Shown here piece after piece: positions 1-8,798 of a stretch of DNA of 64,000 bases. Under the pieces are notes generated by a model that was not told the origin of the DNA, did no database searches, and saw only the letters and a program-made list of their open reading frames with translations. The translations under genes and the position numbers were made by a program. Location of the stretch: positions 1 to 64,000 of the forward strand of contig JAFQEL010000028.1 in the NCBI GenBank assembly GCA_017399065.1, read 5' to 3'. Within the stretch, counting starts at the first letter, position 1. Each line of letters opens with the position of its first letter. Origin of the DNA: Clostridia bacterium. GTDB lineage: Bacteria; Bacillota; Clostridia; Oscillospirales; Acutalibacteraceae.

Positions 1-94
1 AATGCTAATTTTTCTTCTTTGCTATGATTTCTGTTTGTTCCGCCTTTTGGTCTTCCCATTTCTTTCAGCTCCTTTTCTCTATCTTAACATAAAA

Positions 95-130
95 AATGAT
101 GGTAGACACTTTTTTGTGTCTACCATCATT
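95..130 (-). terminator. Intrinsic terminator of the AraC-type gene
   Basis: A perfect 15-bp stem (arms 95-109 and 116-130) encloses a 6-nt loop. On the minus strand the stem is followed by a run of T. It lies about 40 bp past the stop codon of the AraC-family gene, so it most likely ends that transcript. Confidence 0.85.
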
Positions 131-168
131 ATACTATTTCACAATTCAATGGAGTTGCACAGGTTTTT

Positions 169-1035
169 TTATCTGAAATTAAGTTTGACCGAATTTTCAT
201 ATTCTCTTGGGCTCATTCCCGAAATGCGTTTGAATGCAGACGAAAAATACTGCGGCGAGCTGAAAGCAAGATACTCTGATATTTCGGTGAAGTTCATCTC
301 GTTTTCTCTTATGAGCTGCTTTGCGTGGTCAATTTTAAGGTGCAGAAAATGCTCCATAATTCCATAGCCGAGCGTGGATTTAAACAGCCTTTTGATTACC
401 GAAGCCGATACGTTGAACTGCTTTCTGATATCGTCAAACATCAGCGGTTTATCAATGTTGCTTTTCAGGTATTCGCATATCTCCATTAGCAGTTTATTCT
501 GTTTTTCTGTGCTTACGTTTGTCTCGGATACGTTACCGCGTACAAGGCTGATAAGCAGCAGCTCAATGCAATATTTAATCATTTGTTCGGCGGCAAATCT
601 TTTTGTTGCCGATTTTTCCATTTTATTTGTATACGGTGAGCCGAGAGGATTTGAAAAAGCCTCTGTTGCTTCAGAAACTATCATACCAAGCAGTTGCTTT
701 TCTTCGGCGTTGCAGTTTATTACCTTGCCTGCAGCAGAAAAAAGCTCGGGACAGTCGCAGTCAAACGAAATTACAACCGAGTTAGCAGCCCTTGTACCGT
801 CACAGCGTATTTTGTGAAATTCGTTCGGGCGGTGAATATAAAGCTGACCTGCCTCAAGGGTCAGCTCCGTTGCATCTGCGGTAATAACAACACGCTTTTT
901 ATCGGCATATACTATCTCCCAGAAATTGTGAAACTCACCTGAATAGCTGAAATCTTTGGTGTATTCAAAGTAGTGTATGGTATAAATTCCGTCAATTTTA
1001 AGTGGTGTATCAAGCTGAGTTCTGATATAGTCCAT
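169..1035 (-). CDS. AraC family transcriptional regulator with cupin-like N-terminal domain
   Basis: Predicted DNA-binding regulator of about 288 residues. The last 100 residues carry the two helix-turn-helix units of the AraC/XylS family, with the typical ending (...SPQYFSSAFKRISGMSP followed by REY). The N-terminal half resembles the AraC-type sugar-sensing cupin (HRPNEFH-like histidine motif), which usually binds a small effector. I chose the ATG at 1035, reading MDYIRT, because a GGTGAG-type ribosome binding site precedes it; a longer start at 1071 has none. It is monocistronic and divergent from the phosphohexomutase gene, which it might regulate, but no operator was recognised. The effector is unknown. 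Confidence 0.88.
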   Translation of the reverse strand: MDYIRTQLDTPLKIDGIYTIHYFEYTKDFSYSGEFHNFWEIVYADKKRVVITADATELTLEAGQLYIHRPNEFHKIRCDGTRAANSVVISFDCDCPELFSAAGKVINCNAEEKQLLGMIVSEATEAFSNPLGSPYTNKMEKSATKRFAAEQMIKYCIELLLISLVRGNVSETNVSTEKQNKLLMEICEYLKSNIDKPLMFDDIRKQFNVSASVIKRLFKSTLGYGIMEHFLHLKIDHAKQLIRENEMNFTEISEYLAFSSPQYFSSAFKRISGMSPREYENSVKLNFR

Positions 1036-1192
1036 AGTACGCTCACCGTCCTTTGCTTTTTCATTATACATATAAATATTTATTATTTCAAGTTAAAATG
1101 AGCCAAAAACATAAATATATAGGCTGTATTTGTAAACAAGTTTAATTTATGTGTGCTAAAATAATAAATGAGAAAGATACGGAGGTGTCGCT

Positions 1193-2602
1193 ATGATAAA
1201 ATTCGGTACAGGCGGATGGCGTGCAGTCATCGGCGCTGATTTTACTCAAGGCAATATAAGACGTGTTGCTGCAGGTGTTCTTGAACTTGCACGTAGAGAG
1301 AATAAAACCGAAACTCCCATCATTATCGGTTACGACCGCCGTTTCCTTTCGGTCGATGCCGCTAAATGGGTAGCTGAGGTGCTTGCCGCAGGCGGTATCA
1401 AGGTGTGGTTTCTCAACCGCTCTGCGCCCACACCTCTTGTTATGCATACAGTTAAAGATAAGGGGCTCCACTACGGTATAGAGGTTACCGCGAGCCATAA
1501 CCCTGCAAGCTATAACGGAATAAAGCTGTTTACCGATGAGGGCAGGGATGCAGACGTTGAAACAACATCACTTCTCGAAGAGATTATCGAGGAGATAGGT
1601 GAGGTTGAATATACCGATTTTGAGGAGTGCGTTAAAAACGGCACTGTAGAGTATCTCAAAAACCCCTTCAATAAGTTTATCGACGATATTATTGATCTGA
1701 TTGATATGCCTGCTCTCAGGGAGAGAGGAATCCGCGTGCTTTTCGATACAATGCACGGCTCGGGTACATATCCTCTGCAGGTAATCCTTCATACAGCACG
1801 CTGTACGGTTGATACGATAAACCTTAATAAGGATGCGTATTTCGGCGGCGGAATGCCTGCACCTACCGAGCAGACTCTGGGCTTGCTTAAAGATATGGTA
1901 ATAAAAGGTGAGTACGATTTCGGTATCGCTATGGACGGTGACGGTGACCGTCTCGGTATTATTGACTGTACAGGCAGATATATCGATGCCAACGAAATAC
2001 TCTGTATGCTCTACTATTACCTTATCAAATTCAAGGGCTGGAAGGGTCCCGTTGTACGTAACCTTGCAACGACCCATATGCTCGACAGAATTGCCGAGAG
2101 CTTCGGCGAAAAGTGCTATGAAGTGCCGGTAGGCTTCAAGTATATCTCATCTAAAATCGACGAAGTCGATGCAGTCCTCGGCGGTGAATCCTCAGGCGGT
2201 CTCACTGTCAGAGGTCATATCCACGGTAAGGATTCCGTTTATGCCGCTTCTCTGTTTACCGAGATGGTAAGCGTTGTCGGTAAATCACCTGCCGAGATTA
2301 TTGACTCACTTGTTGCTGAATACGGCAAGTTTGAGATGGTCGAGGATAATATGGCTTTTGCACCCGAAAAGAAGGCGGATATAATGAAGATTGTTTACGA
2401 GGACAAGCTTCTGCCCGACTTCTCAAACGAGGTCGTGCGAGTCAATTATGAGGATGGCTGTAAGGTGTATTTTGCTGATGACAGCTTTGTTATCTGCCGC
2501 TTCTCCGGTACTGAGCCTCTGCTTCGTATATTTGCCGAGAGCAGTGATGCCGACACAGCAAAGGGCTATATCGACGCATTCAAGAAATTGCTTTCAATAT
2601 AA
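1193..2602 (+). CDS. Phosphoglucomutase/phosphomannomutase family protein
   Basis: Alpha-D-phosphohexomutase of 469 residues, close to the family norm of 450-480. It should interconvert hexose 1- and 6-phosphates in the cytoplasm. Visible signatures are the N-terminal GTGGWRAVIG, the phosphoserine loop TASHNP (Ser about 101), the metal-binding DGDGDR motif near residue 243, the sugar-specificity loop GESSGG and the C-terminal phosphate-binding loop RFSGTEP. The start is an ATG with a GGAGGTG ribosome binding site. The exact sugar (glucose, mannose or glucosamine) cannot be read from the sequence. The gene is monocistronic and ends at a strong bidirectional terminator. Confidence 0.93.
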   Translation: MIKFGTGGWRAVIGADFTQGNIRRVAAGVLELARRENKTETPIIIGYDRRFLSVDAAKWVAEVLAAGGIKVWFLNRSAPTPLVMHTVKDKGLHYGIEVTASHNPASYNGIKLFTDEGRDADVETTSLLEEIIEEIGEVEYTDFEECVKNGTVEYLKNPFNKFIDDIIDLIDMPALRERGIRVLFDTMHGSGTYPLQVILHTARCTVDTINLNKDAYFGGGMPAPTEQTLGLLKDMVIKGEYDFGIAMDGDGDRLGIIDCTGRYIDANEILCMLYYYLIKFKGWKGPVVRNLATTHMLDRIAESFGEKCYEVPVGFKYISSKIDEVDAVLGGESSGGLTVRGHIHGKDSVYAASLFTEMVSVVGKSPAEIIDSLVAEYGKFEMVEDNMAFAPEKKADIMKIVYEDKLLPDFSNEVVRVNYEDGCKVYFADDSFVICRFSGTEPLLRIFAESSDADTAKGYIDAFKKLLSI

Positions 2603-2606
2603 AAAG

Positions 2607-2642
2607 AAGGATTAGTGAGTTTTTTCTCACTAATCCTTTTTT
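2607..2642. terminator. Bidirectional terminator between phosphohexomutase and mgtC-like gene
   Basis: A 13-bp stem (2607-2619 and 2626-2638) with a T-only loop. It is followed by T on the plus strand and preceded by A, so it can work in both directions. It sits between two convergent genes. Confidence 0.9.
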
Positions 2643-2643
2643 A

Positions 2644-3336
2644 TCATGTTTCAAGAGTAAATTCCTGAATGGCTTCGTTTGTATTTATCAGCTCAAGCAC
2701 AGCTTTCATAGATGTCTTTTTCTTTGTCCTTACCGTAAGCTCAGCTTTGGTAATTCCGTTGTCCTGTTTTTTGTAGCGTATACCGGTTACCATAATGCCT
2801 GCTTTTGTAAGCTCTTCGGTGATCAGATCAAGTGCCTGCGACCCTTCGCTGATTTTTATGGTTATAATGTTAGTCTCCATGTTTTCCGAGAAGGGCATAA
2901 ACTTGTGAAGCAGGAGCTGAATTATTATCATAACCGCTGTGCCTGCAATACCGATTGTATACATACCTGCACCCAGTGCCATACCTATACCTGCTGTTGC
3001 CCATATACCTGCCGCAGTTGTAAGACCCTTGATTGAGCCTCCGCGCACAAAGATAACACCTGCACCGAGGAAAGATATACCGGTAACGATGTTTGATGCA
3101 ATACGTGAGCCGTCAGCGTTCATATTCGTGCCGGCAAGGTCGAAAAATCCGTATTTGGATACGATCATTACCAGTGCAGATGCCAGAGCCAGAATAACAT
3201 GCGTTCTTATACCTGCTTCTTTTTGTCTGAAACTGCGCTCAACACCGATTACACAGCCGCATACACAGGCAACAAGCAAACGCACAAGAAGCTCCCACTG
3301 GCCAAGTGTAGCCTCAAGAAATGCCTGCCAATCCAT
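2644..3336 (-). CDS. MgtC/SapB family membrane protein
   Basis: Integral membrane protein of 230 residues of the MgtC/SapB family. In other bacteria members are linked to growth in low magnesium and to regulation of P-type transporters; the biochemical role is not settled. The N-terminal 140 residues contain four to five hydrophobic helices and the family motif CVIGVERSFRQKEAGIRTH. The C-terminal 85 residues form a soluble ACT-like region. The ATG is preceded by AGGAGG at ideal spacing, and a consensus promoter lies just upstream. It is a single-gene unit converging on the phosphohexomutase gene. Confidence 0.9.
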   Translation of the reverse strand: MDWQAFLEATLGQWELLVRLLVACVCGCVIGVERSFRQKEAGIRTHVILALASALVMIVSKYGFFDLAGTNMNADGSRIASNIVTGISFLGAGVIFVRGGSIKGLTTAAGIWATAGIGMALGAGMYTIGIAGTAVMIIIQLLLHKFMPFSENMETNIITIKISEGSQALDLITEELTKAGIMVTGIRYKKQDNGITKAELTVRTKKKTSMKAVLELINTNEAIQEFTLET

Positions 3337-3374
3337 TGTGTTCCTCCTTCTTTTTTCTCTATCAATAAATATGT

Positions 3375-3403
3375 ATTATACTTTATGTTTATTAGTTTGT
3401 CAA
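3375..3403 (-). promoter_or_regulatory. Sigma-A promoter of mgtC-like gene
   Basis: On the minus strand TTGACA (3398-3403), a 17-bp spacer and TATAAT (3375-3380): a full consensus match about 40 bp before the start codon. Confidence 0.85.
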
Positions 3404-3484
3404 GTAGAAATACTGTACAACCATGTCAGATGTTGCATATCCCGTCCTCTGCCGACTTTATTTGCACATCCTTCGTAAATTGTC

Positions 3485-3530
3485 TTATCCAAGCTCCCTT
3501 TGATGAGGGAGGGAATAAAATAACAAAGAA
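3485..3530. repeat. Intergenic repeat, copy 1 (TTATCCAAGCTCCC type)
   Basis: About 46 bp that match 6747-6793 at most positions, including an internal CTCCC...GGGAG palindrome and a common tail (TAACA-AGAA). It lies in a non-coding gap. It looks like one member of a dispersed palindromic repeat family. Confidence 0.7.
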
Positions 3531-3533
3531 CAT

Positions 3534-3567
3534 ATAAAAAAAGGAGCTGTATCTTTACAGCTCCTTT
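3534..3567 (-). terminator. Terminator of SulP transporter gene
   Basis: A 12-bp stem (3540-3551 and 3556-3567) with a 4-nt loop. On the minus strand it is followed by a T-run, directly after the SulP stop codon. Confidence 0.88.
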
Positions 3568-3570
3568 AAC

Positions 3571-5208
3571 TTATCCCAATATTTCTTCTGCTCTTGCGAG
3601 TGCCTTGTCAATATTTTCGCAGATGTTTTCTTTACCGATATCCTTGTACATACCCGATTTCTTGAGCACCTTCATCGGCTGACTGTTTACGTGCGACATA
3701 ATCAGCGTTATGTTTTTCTGACGGCAGGTTTTGATTATCGACTCAAAGCTGTGAATACCTGTTGCGTCAATCGCAGGTACGCTTCTCATTCGGATTATGA
3801 TAACCTTTTTGTCAGATGTTTTGATTACGTTTGCAATCTTGTTTGATGCGCCGAAGAATATCGGGCCTGTAATTTCATATACCATTGCGCCGTCGGGAAT
3901 TTTCTTGAGATTCACGCTGTCGCTGTCATTGCTTTCGTCAATCTCTTTCCATCCGTATGCATCGGTAACGTCGGACATACGCTTCATAAACATTACGGTT
4001 GAGAGTACAATGCCGACACAGATTGCTACAACAAGGTCAAATACAACCGTCAGCACAAAGGTTACAAGCAGTATAAGTGTGTCGCTCTTCGGGCTCTGCC
4101 TGATGATTGATACAAATTCACGCCACTCACTCATATTGTAAGCGACAATGAAGAGTATTGCCGCAATAGTCGGCATAGGTATAAGCGAAGCGTAGGGCAT
4201 AAGCACGAGCAGCACAGCGAGCAGTACAACAGCGTGCACCATACCTGCAATAGGTGTGCGGCCGCCGTTTTTGATGTTTGCCGCAGTACGTGCGATAGCA
4301 CCCGTAGCAGGAATACCGCCGAAAAGTGCCGAGCAGATGTTACCTGCACCCTGAGCAATGAGCTCCATATTTGAGTTGTGTCTGCTGCCTATCATACCGT
4401 CTGCAACAACGCAGGAAAGAAGTGACTCAACAGCCGCAAGCACGGCTATTGTAAGTGCGTCGGGCATAATTGCCTTTACTGTATCGAGTGAAAACTCAGG
4501 CATATTGAATTTAGGTAAATCTGAAGAAATTGTGTAAAGGTCACCGATTGTGTTGACATTCATATCAAATATCTTCACAAGTGCGGCGCATACGATGATA
4601 GCAATAATCGAAGCAGGAATTTTTTTGAGGAATTTCGGCACAACGATAAGTATCGCGAGTGAAACGGCACCGATTACAAGTGCCTGCCAGTTGAAGGTTG
4701 CAAAGCTTTTTATAACCTCTTCAACTTTTTCTGTTGTTTCAATGGGGGAGTGGGTAAATGTAAGACCGAAGAAATCCTTGAGCTGACCGATAACTATTGT
4801 TATTGCTATACCGGTTGTGAAGCCCGTTGTTATTGTATAAGGTATAAACTTGATAAGACTGCCAAGCTTGAATATGCCCATAAGTATGAGCAGTATACCT
4901 GCAATAACCGTTGCAAGAACAAGTCCGGAAAAACCGTTTTTTGCGACAACACCTGCGACTATTGAGGCAAATGCCGCAGTCGGTCCTGCAATCTGCACAC
5001 GGCTGCCGCCGAGGAATGATATTACAAAGCCTGCGACGATTGCTGTGTAAAGACCCTGCTCGGGGCCTACACCCGATGCAAGAGCAAGTGCAATAGATAG
5101 CGGCAGAGCGATTATCGCAACAATAACACCTGCTGTCAGGTCTTTGATAAGCTGCTGTTTAGAGTAACCCTTAAGACTCGAAAAAAGCTTCGGTTTGAGT
5201 TCCTTCAT
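3571..5208 (-). CDS. SulP family inorganic anion transporter with STAS domain
   Basis: SLC26/SulP membrane transporter of 545 residues, a normal family length. It should move sulfate, bicarbonate or another anion across the cytoplasmic membrane. The first 420 residues hold about 12-14 hydrophobic helices, including the conserved early segment GLYTAIVAGF and the later GGIPATGAIART. Residues from about 440 to the end form a cytoplasmic STAS domain with the MRSVPAIDATG segment near its phosphorylation-site position. The ATG follows a GAGGGG ribosome binding site, with a good promoter upstream. The gene stands alone between its own promoter and terminator, so neighbours give no substrate clue. 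Confidence 0.93.
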   Translation of the reverse strand: MKELKPKLFSSLKGYSKQQLIKDLTAGVIVAIIALPLSIALALASGVGPEQGLYTAIVAGFVISFLGGSRVQIAGPTAAFASIVAGVVAKNGFSGLVLATVIAGILLILMGIFKLGSLIKFIPYTITTGFTTGIAITIVIGQLKDFFGLTFTHSPIETTEKVEEVIKSFATFNWQALVIGAVSLAILIVVPKFLKKIPASIIAIIVCAALVKIFDMNVNTIGDLYTISSDLPKFNMPEFSLDTVKAIMPDALTIAVLAAVESLLSCVVADGMIGSRHNSNMELIAQGAGNICSALFGGIPATGAIARTAANIKNGGRTPIAGMVHAVVLLAVLLVLMPYASLIPMPTIAAILFIVAYNMSEWREFVSIIRQSPKSDTLILLVTFVLTVVFDLVVAICVGIVLSTVMFMKRMSDVTDAYGWKEIDESNDSDSVNLKKIPDGAMVYEITGPIFFGASNKIANVIKTSDKKVIIIRMRSVPAIDATGIHSFESIIKTCRQKNITLIMSHVNSQPMKVLKKSGMYKDIGKENICENIDKALARAEEILG

Positions 5209-5244
5209 TTTATTTACCCCTCATTGTTTTTATCACAGTTACAG

Positions 5245-5273
5245 ATTATATTATCTTTTTCTGCCTACTTCAA
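5245..5273 (-). promoter_or_regulatory. Sigma-A promoter of SulP gene
   Basis: Minus strand TTGAAG (5268-5273), 17-bp spacer, TATAAT (5245-5250), about 37 bp upstream of the ATG. Confidence 0.8.
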
Positions 5274-5408
5274 GCAGTTTTTTACAGCATTTTTAAATTC
5301 TATGTTTTAATCATTATCAACAAAACATAAAATAGATTTTTGTGCATCTTGCGAAATTCGTAGGGATCGGCGTTCACGACGACGCGAACTAAACATATCA
5401 TAATGCAC

Positions 5409-5463
5409 TTGACAATATCGAATATCGATATTATAATAAAACTGCAAATGTCGATATTCGATA
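5409..5463 (+). promoter_or_regulatory. padR promoter with inverted-repeat operators
   Basis: Perfect consensus promoter: TTGACA at 5409-5414, a 17-bp spacer and TATAAT at 5432-5437. The 13-mer TATCGAATATCGA occupies the spacer at 5416-5428. Its exact reverse complement lies downstream of the -10 element at 5451-5463. The spacer also holds a perfect 12-bp palindrome, AATATCGATATT (5421-5432). The placement suggests repression, probably autoregulation by the PadR protein encoded next; that is inference. Confidence 0.85.
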
Positions 5464-5480
5464 TAAAGGGCGGTAGGTAT

Positions 5481-5789
5481 ATGCCAAGATTAAAGTTTCA
5501 AACTCTGACCGAGCAGATGTTTTATATTCTGCTTTGTCTAAAAGAAGAGTGTTGCGGAATTGACATTATGGATAAGGTTTCGCAGATGACTCAGGGCAGA
5601 GTAAAGGTCGGCTCGGGCACGCTTTACAATCTGCTTGAGCAATTTCTTGATTCCGATATGATTTGTGAAACCAAATCAGAGGGCAGACGTCGCAGCTATG
5701 TTTTAACTCAAAAGGGCAGAGAAATACTTGACAGCGAATATAAACGCCTTTGCACACAGGCAGAGGATTACCGTAAGCTGTTTATGTAA
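5481..5789 (+). CDS. PadR family transcriptional regulator
   Basis: Small winged-helix repressor of about 103 residues from the ATG at 5481, reading MPRLKFQTLTEQMF. The PadR hallmark is clear: a helix-turn-helix region followed by the wing segment GSGTLYNLLEQ, then GRRRSYVLTQKGREIL. Family members usually repress their own operon and a partner membrane protein, and release DNA on binding a small ligand. The upstream in-frame start at 5403 lies inside the promoter and is rejected. The ribosome binding site is weak (GGCGGTAGG). The gene is followed after 14 bp by a DUF2812 protein, the usual pairing. Confidence 0.92.
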   Translation: MPRLKFQTLTEQMFYILLCLKEECCGIDIMDKVSQMTQGRVKVGSGTLYNLLEQFLDSDMICETKSEGRRRSYVLTQKGREILDSEYKRLCTQAEDYRKLFM

Positions 5790-5803
5790 AGGGGGATAGG
5801 TGT

Positions 5804-6667
5804 ATGAGTATAAATAATGACACTAAATCTTTTAAAGACAGTTTTGCCTATCATGACCGTACAAGTATTGTGAAATATCTGGAAGCAAAAGCTCTTGACG
5901 GTTTGAGGCTTGTCAATAAACCTTTTTTAGCTGTATGGGAGTTTAAGAGTATTGATCCAAAACCGCTTCATTATGCTGTGACATATATGCCTGAGTATTC
6001 AAACGAAGACGAGTTTCTTCTTTCAGAGAATAAAAACGAATATCTTGAGCTTTGCGCAGAGCAAGGATGGTTTTTTGCCTGTGCATATAAAGATATGCTG
6101 ATATTTTATAACGAAGAAAAGAATCCCGTGCCGTTTCAGACTGATCCTGAGGTTGAATTAGCTTTATTACATAAATCTGCTTTGAAACGTGTTTTGCCTA
6201 AATGTATTTTATCTGTTGCTTTGTTCGTCACAATAATTTTGTGTCTGATATTTTTAGAAAAGCTTCCAATTTACTTGTTTTTACTTTTTGCAGTTTTGCT
6301 TACGGTTTCATTTTCTGGTATTCTGGATTTTTGCAAGTATCTGCGTTGGCATAAAAAAGCACGTGCGGCTGCTGCACTGGGAGAGTTCAGCAGAACTGAT
6401 ACTAAAGATAAAATAATATCAGCTATACTAATTGGATTCAGTATAGCAACTTTTGCTGTTATTGTTGTGAATTTATTTGTGACCAATAATTTGGAATTAA
6501 TGGCGGTATTTGCTGTTTTTGGTGTTTATGCTCTTTGTTATAGTTTTATTGATAAACTGAAAAAAAGATTAAATAGCAGTTGGGCAAAGCGAGCAATTGG
6601 ATTTGTTTCAATATTGCTTTACATTGCGGTGGTGGTATGTATATATTTTATAGATGAAACGTTATAA
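5804..6667 (+). CDS. DUF2812 domain-containing membrane protein
   Basis: Protein of 287 residues. The N-terminal 125 residues are soluble and show the DUF2812 pattern (aromatic-rich AVWEFKS, then YLELCAEQGWFFAC and DMLIFYNEE). Four hydrophobic helices follow: two at about 130-170 and two at about 200-245, with another near the C-terminus. DUF2812 proteins commonly sit directly behind PadR regulators in Firmicutes and their function is unknown. An AAAGGGGG ribosome binding site precedes the ATG. Codon use is AT-richer than in the flanking metabolic genes. It forms a two-gene operon with padR. Confidence 0.85.
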   Translation: MSINNDTKSFKDSFAYHDRTSIVKYLEAKALDGLRLVNKPFLAVWEFKSIDPKPLHYAVTYMPEYSNEDEFLLSENKNEYLELCAEQGWFFACAYKDMLIFYNEEKNPVPFQTDPEVELALLHKSALKRVLPKCILSVALFVTIILCLIFLEKLPIYLFLLFAVLLTVSFSGILDFCKYLRWHKKARAAAALGEFSRTDTKDKIISAILIGFSIATFAVIVVNLFVTNNLELMAVFAVFGVYALCYSFIDKLKKRLNSSWAKRAIGFVSILLYIAVVVCIYFIDETL

Positions 6668-6689
6668 AAAATACAGGGCAAGCTCCTTC

Positions 6690-6865
6690 CTGTCGTAGGG
6701 GAGACTCTGTGTGGTCTCCCGATAATCTTATATCCCCGTAACCGTTTTATCCAAAGCTCCCCTTGATGAGGGAGAGAACAAGATAACAGAGAATATTGAA
6801 TTGATAACAGTTAAAAAATATTTGTTAAACCGTAGGGGAGGGCTTCCACGCCCTCCCGTTATTAT
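6690..6865. repeat. Cluster of intergenic palindromic repeats
   Basis: Three short repeat units lie in this gap. Units at about 6694-6722 and 6833-6860 both start with CGTAGGGGAG and close with a complementary CTCCCG arm. The unit at 6747-6793 matches the repeat at 3485-3530. No open reading frame is credible here. Confidence 0.65.
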
Positions 6866-6882
6866 TTATCCTCTGCCATAAC

Positions 6883-6914
6883 AAAAAAGCAAGCCTGCTT
6901 TTCAGCAGACTTGC
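6883..6914 (-). terminator. Terminator of the fucose operon
   Basis: A 10-bp stem with one G-U wobble (6889-6898 and 6905-6914) and a 6-nt loop. On the minus strand it is followed by six T. It lies just after the fucI stop codon. Confidence 0.88.
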
Positions 6915-6931
6915 AATAGAAGAAAGATATC

Positions 6932-8731
6932 TTATTTGTAAAGCGGACCGTAGTTCTCGCAGGCTCTGAAGTCTGCACCCTCAAGGTCCTTTGTGCCGAA
7001 TGCACCCCAGCAAGCAGGACGGAAAATCTTCTCTTCCGGTACGTTGTGGAGAGCAACGGGAATACGGAGCATTGAGCAGAGTGTGATGATATCTGCACCG
7101 ATGTGACCGTAGCTGATTGCGCCGTGGTTAGCACCCCAGTTGTTCATAAGGTCATAAGCTGACTTGAACGGGCCTTCGCCGTTGCAACGAGGAGCAAACC
7201 ATGTGCAGGGCCATGTGTAGTCTGTTCTCTTCCAGATTGTGTCGGAAACCTCGTCGGGAAGTGCGACAGTCCAGCCTTCTGCAATCTGTACAACCGGGCC
7301 GAGACCCTTGACAAGGTTGAGACGAATCATTGTAGCGGGCATCTCGCTCTTTGTAAGGAAGCGTGAGGAGTAGCCTGCGCCGCGGAAGTAACCGTTGTCA
7401 GCAGGGCACCACTCTGTTGCCTTGTTGCAAGCGTCTGCATCAGCCTCAGTCATCTCATACCAGGGCTTGATAACTGCGTTGCCGTTTTCATCCTTAACTT
7501 CGCCGCAAGCATCAAGACAGCAAGCACCTGAGTTGATAAGGTGAATAAAGCCGTCAGCATCCTTTGCGTGACCCTCAAGGTCGTAGTCTGTAACTCTCTT
7601 AACAGCGTCTGTTGACCAGTATGTACGAACGTCAGCAAACATCTGAGCTCTGTTTGTAAGCAACTTCATGAAGAGCATTGAGATACCGTTGAGAACGTCG
7701 TTCTCTGTAGCGAGAATATAAGGCTCTCTGATGCCTTCCCAGTCAAATGATGTGTTGAGAAGTGCTTCAGCAAAGTCAGCGTTGGGATAGAAGTCTGTCC
7801 ACTGTCTCTGACCCTGGAAGCCTGCTGCGATAGCATTGTGGCCGACCATTTCTTCTTCACAGCCTGCAGGAAGGTTTGCATTGCCGTTCATAAGGTCCTT
7901 GATGATAACCATCATCTTAACAACAAATTCCCAATCCTTTTCCTTCTGCTCGTCGCTCTTGCGTACGAACTCGGGGTTCTTGTCGAAGCCTTCCTTGCAG
8001 TTTTCCTTTGTCCACTTGAGGGCCTTCTGGAATTCTTCCTCGTTGTAGATGCCCTCTGTCATTCTTCTGATGATTTCTACCTCGTCAACAGACTCGACAC
8101 GAAGACCAAGGTACTCCTCAAGGAAGTTGGGGTCGATTGATGAGCCTGCAATACCCATGCAGATAGAGCCGATCTGGAGATAGCTCTTGCCCTTCATTGT
8201 TGCAACAGCAACAGCGGAGCGAGCGAAGCGGAGAAGCTTCTCCTCAACGTCTGCAGGAATGTTCTCGGACTCGTCAGCCTCCTGAACATCGTGACCGTAG
8301 ATGCCGAATGCGGGCAGACCCTTCTGTGCGTGTGCAGCAAGAACGGATGCAAGGTAAACAGCACCGGGACGCTCTGTAGCGTTGAAGCCCCATACACCCT
8401 TGATTGTTGAGGGATCCATATCCATTGTCTCTGAGCCGTAGCACCAGCAGGGTGTAACGGAAAGAGTGATCATAACGCCCTCTTTCTTAAACTTTTCTGC
8501 GCATGCAGCAGCCTCTGCTACACGGCCGATTGTTGTGTCAGCAATAACAACCTTAACGGGCTCACCGTTTGAGTACTTGAGGTTTTCTTCAAAGAGCTTC
8601 TTTGCAGCCTTTGCCATACCCATTGTCTGGTCTTCAAGGCCTTCTCTTACCTTAAGGGGACCTCTTCTGCCGTCGATAACGGGGCGAATACCGATTACGG
8701 GATAATCGCCGATAAATCTGCTTTTTGCCAT
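6932..8731 (-). CDS. fucI: L-fucose isomerase
   Basis: Cytoplasmic aldose-ketose isomerase of 599 residues that converts L-fucose to L-fuculose, the first intracellular step of fucose catabolism. It aligns along its length with E. coli FucI (591 residues). Matches include [26 protein letters not shown], the catalytic Glu in ATENDVLNG, the catalytic Asp in FADVRTYWS and the metal-ligand His region NWGANHG. The C-terminus ENYGPLYK is also typical. The ATG is preceded by AAAGGACG. It is the last gene of an operon with the FGGY kinase and fucU and ends at a strong terminator. It may also accept D-arabinose, as family members do. Confidence 0.97.
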   Translation of the reverse strand: MAKSRFIGDYPVIGIRPVIDGRRGPLKVREGLEDQTMGMAKAAKKLFEENLKYSNGEPVKVVIADTTIGRVAEAAACAEKFKKEGVMITLSVTPCWCYGSETMDMDPSTIKGVWGFNATERPGAVYLASVLAAHAQKGLPAFGIYGHDVQEADESENIPADVEEKLLRFARSAVAVATMKGKSYLQIGSICMGIAGSSIDPNFLEEYLGLRVESVDEVEIIRRMTEGIYNEEEFQKALKWTKENCKEGFDKNPEFVRKSDEQKEKDWEFVVKMMVIIKDLMNGNANLPAGCEEEMVGHNAIAAGFQGQRQWTDFYPNADFAEALLNTSFDWEGIREPYILATENDVLNGISMLFMKLLTNRAQMFADVRTYWSTDAVKRVTDYDLEGHAKDADGFIHLINSGACCLDACGEVKDENGNAVIKPWYEMTEADADACNKATEWCPADNGYFRGAGYSSRFLTKSEMPATMIRLNLVKGLGPVVQIAEGWTVALPDEVSDTIWKRTDYTWPCTWFAPRCNGEGPFKSAYDLMNNWGANHGAISYGHIGADIITLCSMLRIPVALHNVPEEKIFRPACWGAFGTKDLEGADFRACENYGPLYK

Positions 8732-8798
8732 TGTGATTTCGTCCTTTCTTATGTAGATAAATTAATTTGTTTATTGAATACGATTTTATTCGTATTGT

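Noticed and set aside
2-367. 121-codon plus-strand ORF at the window start
   Set aside because: It runs across the terminator and the 3' end of the AraC-type gene on the other strand; composition is that of a shadow frame.
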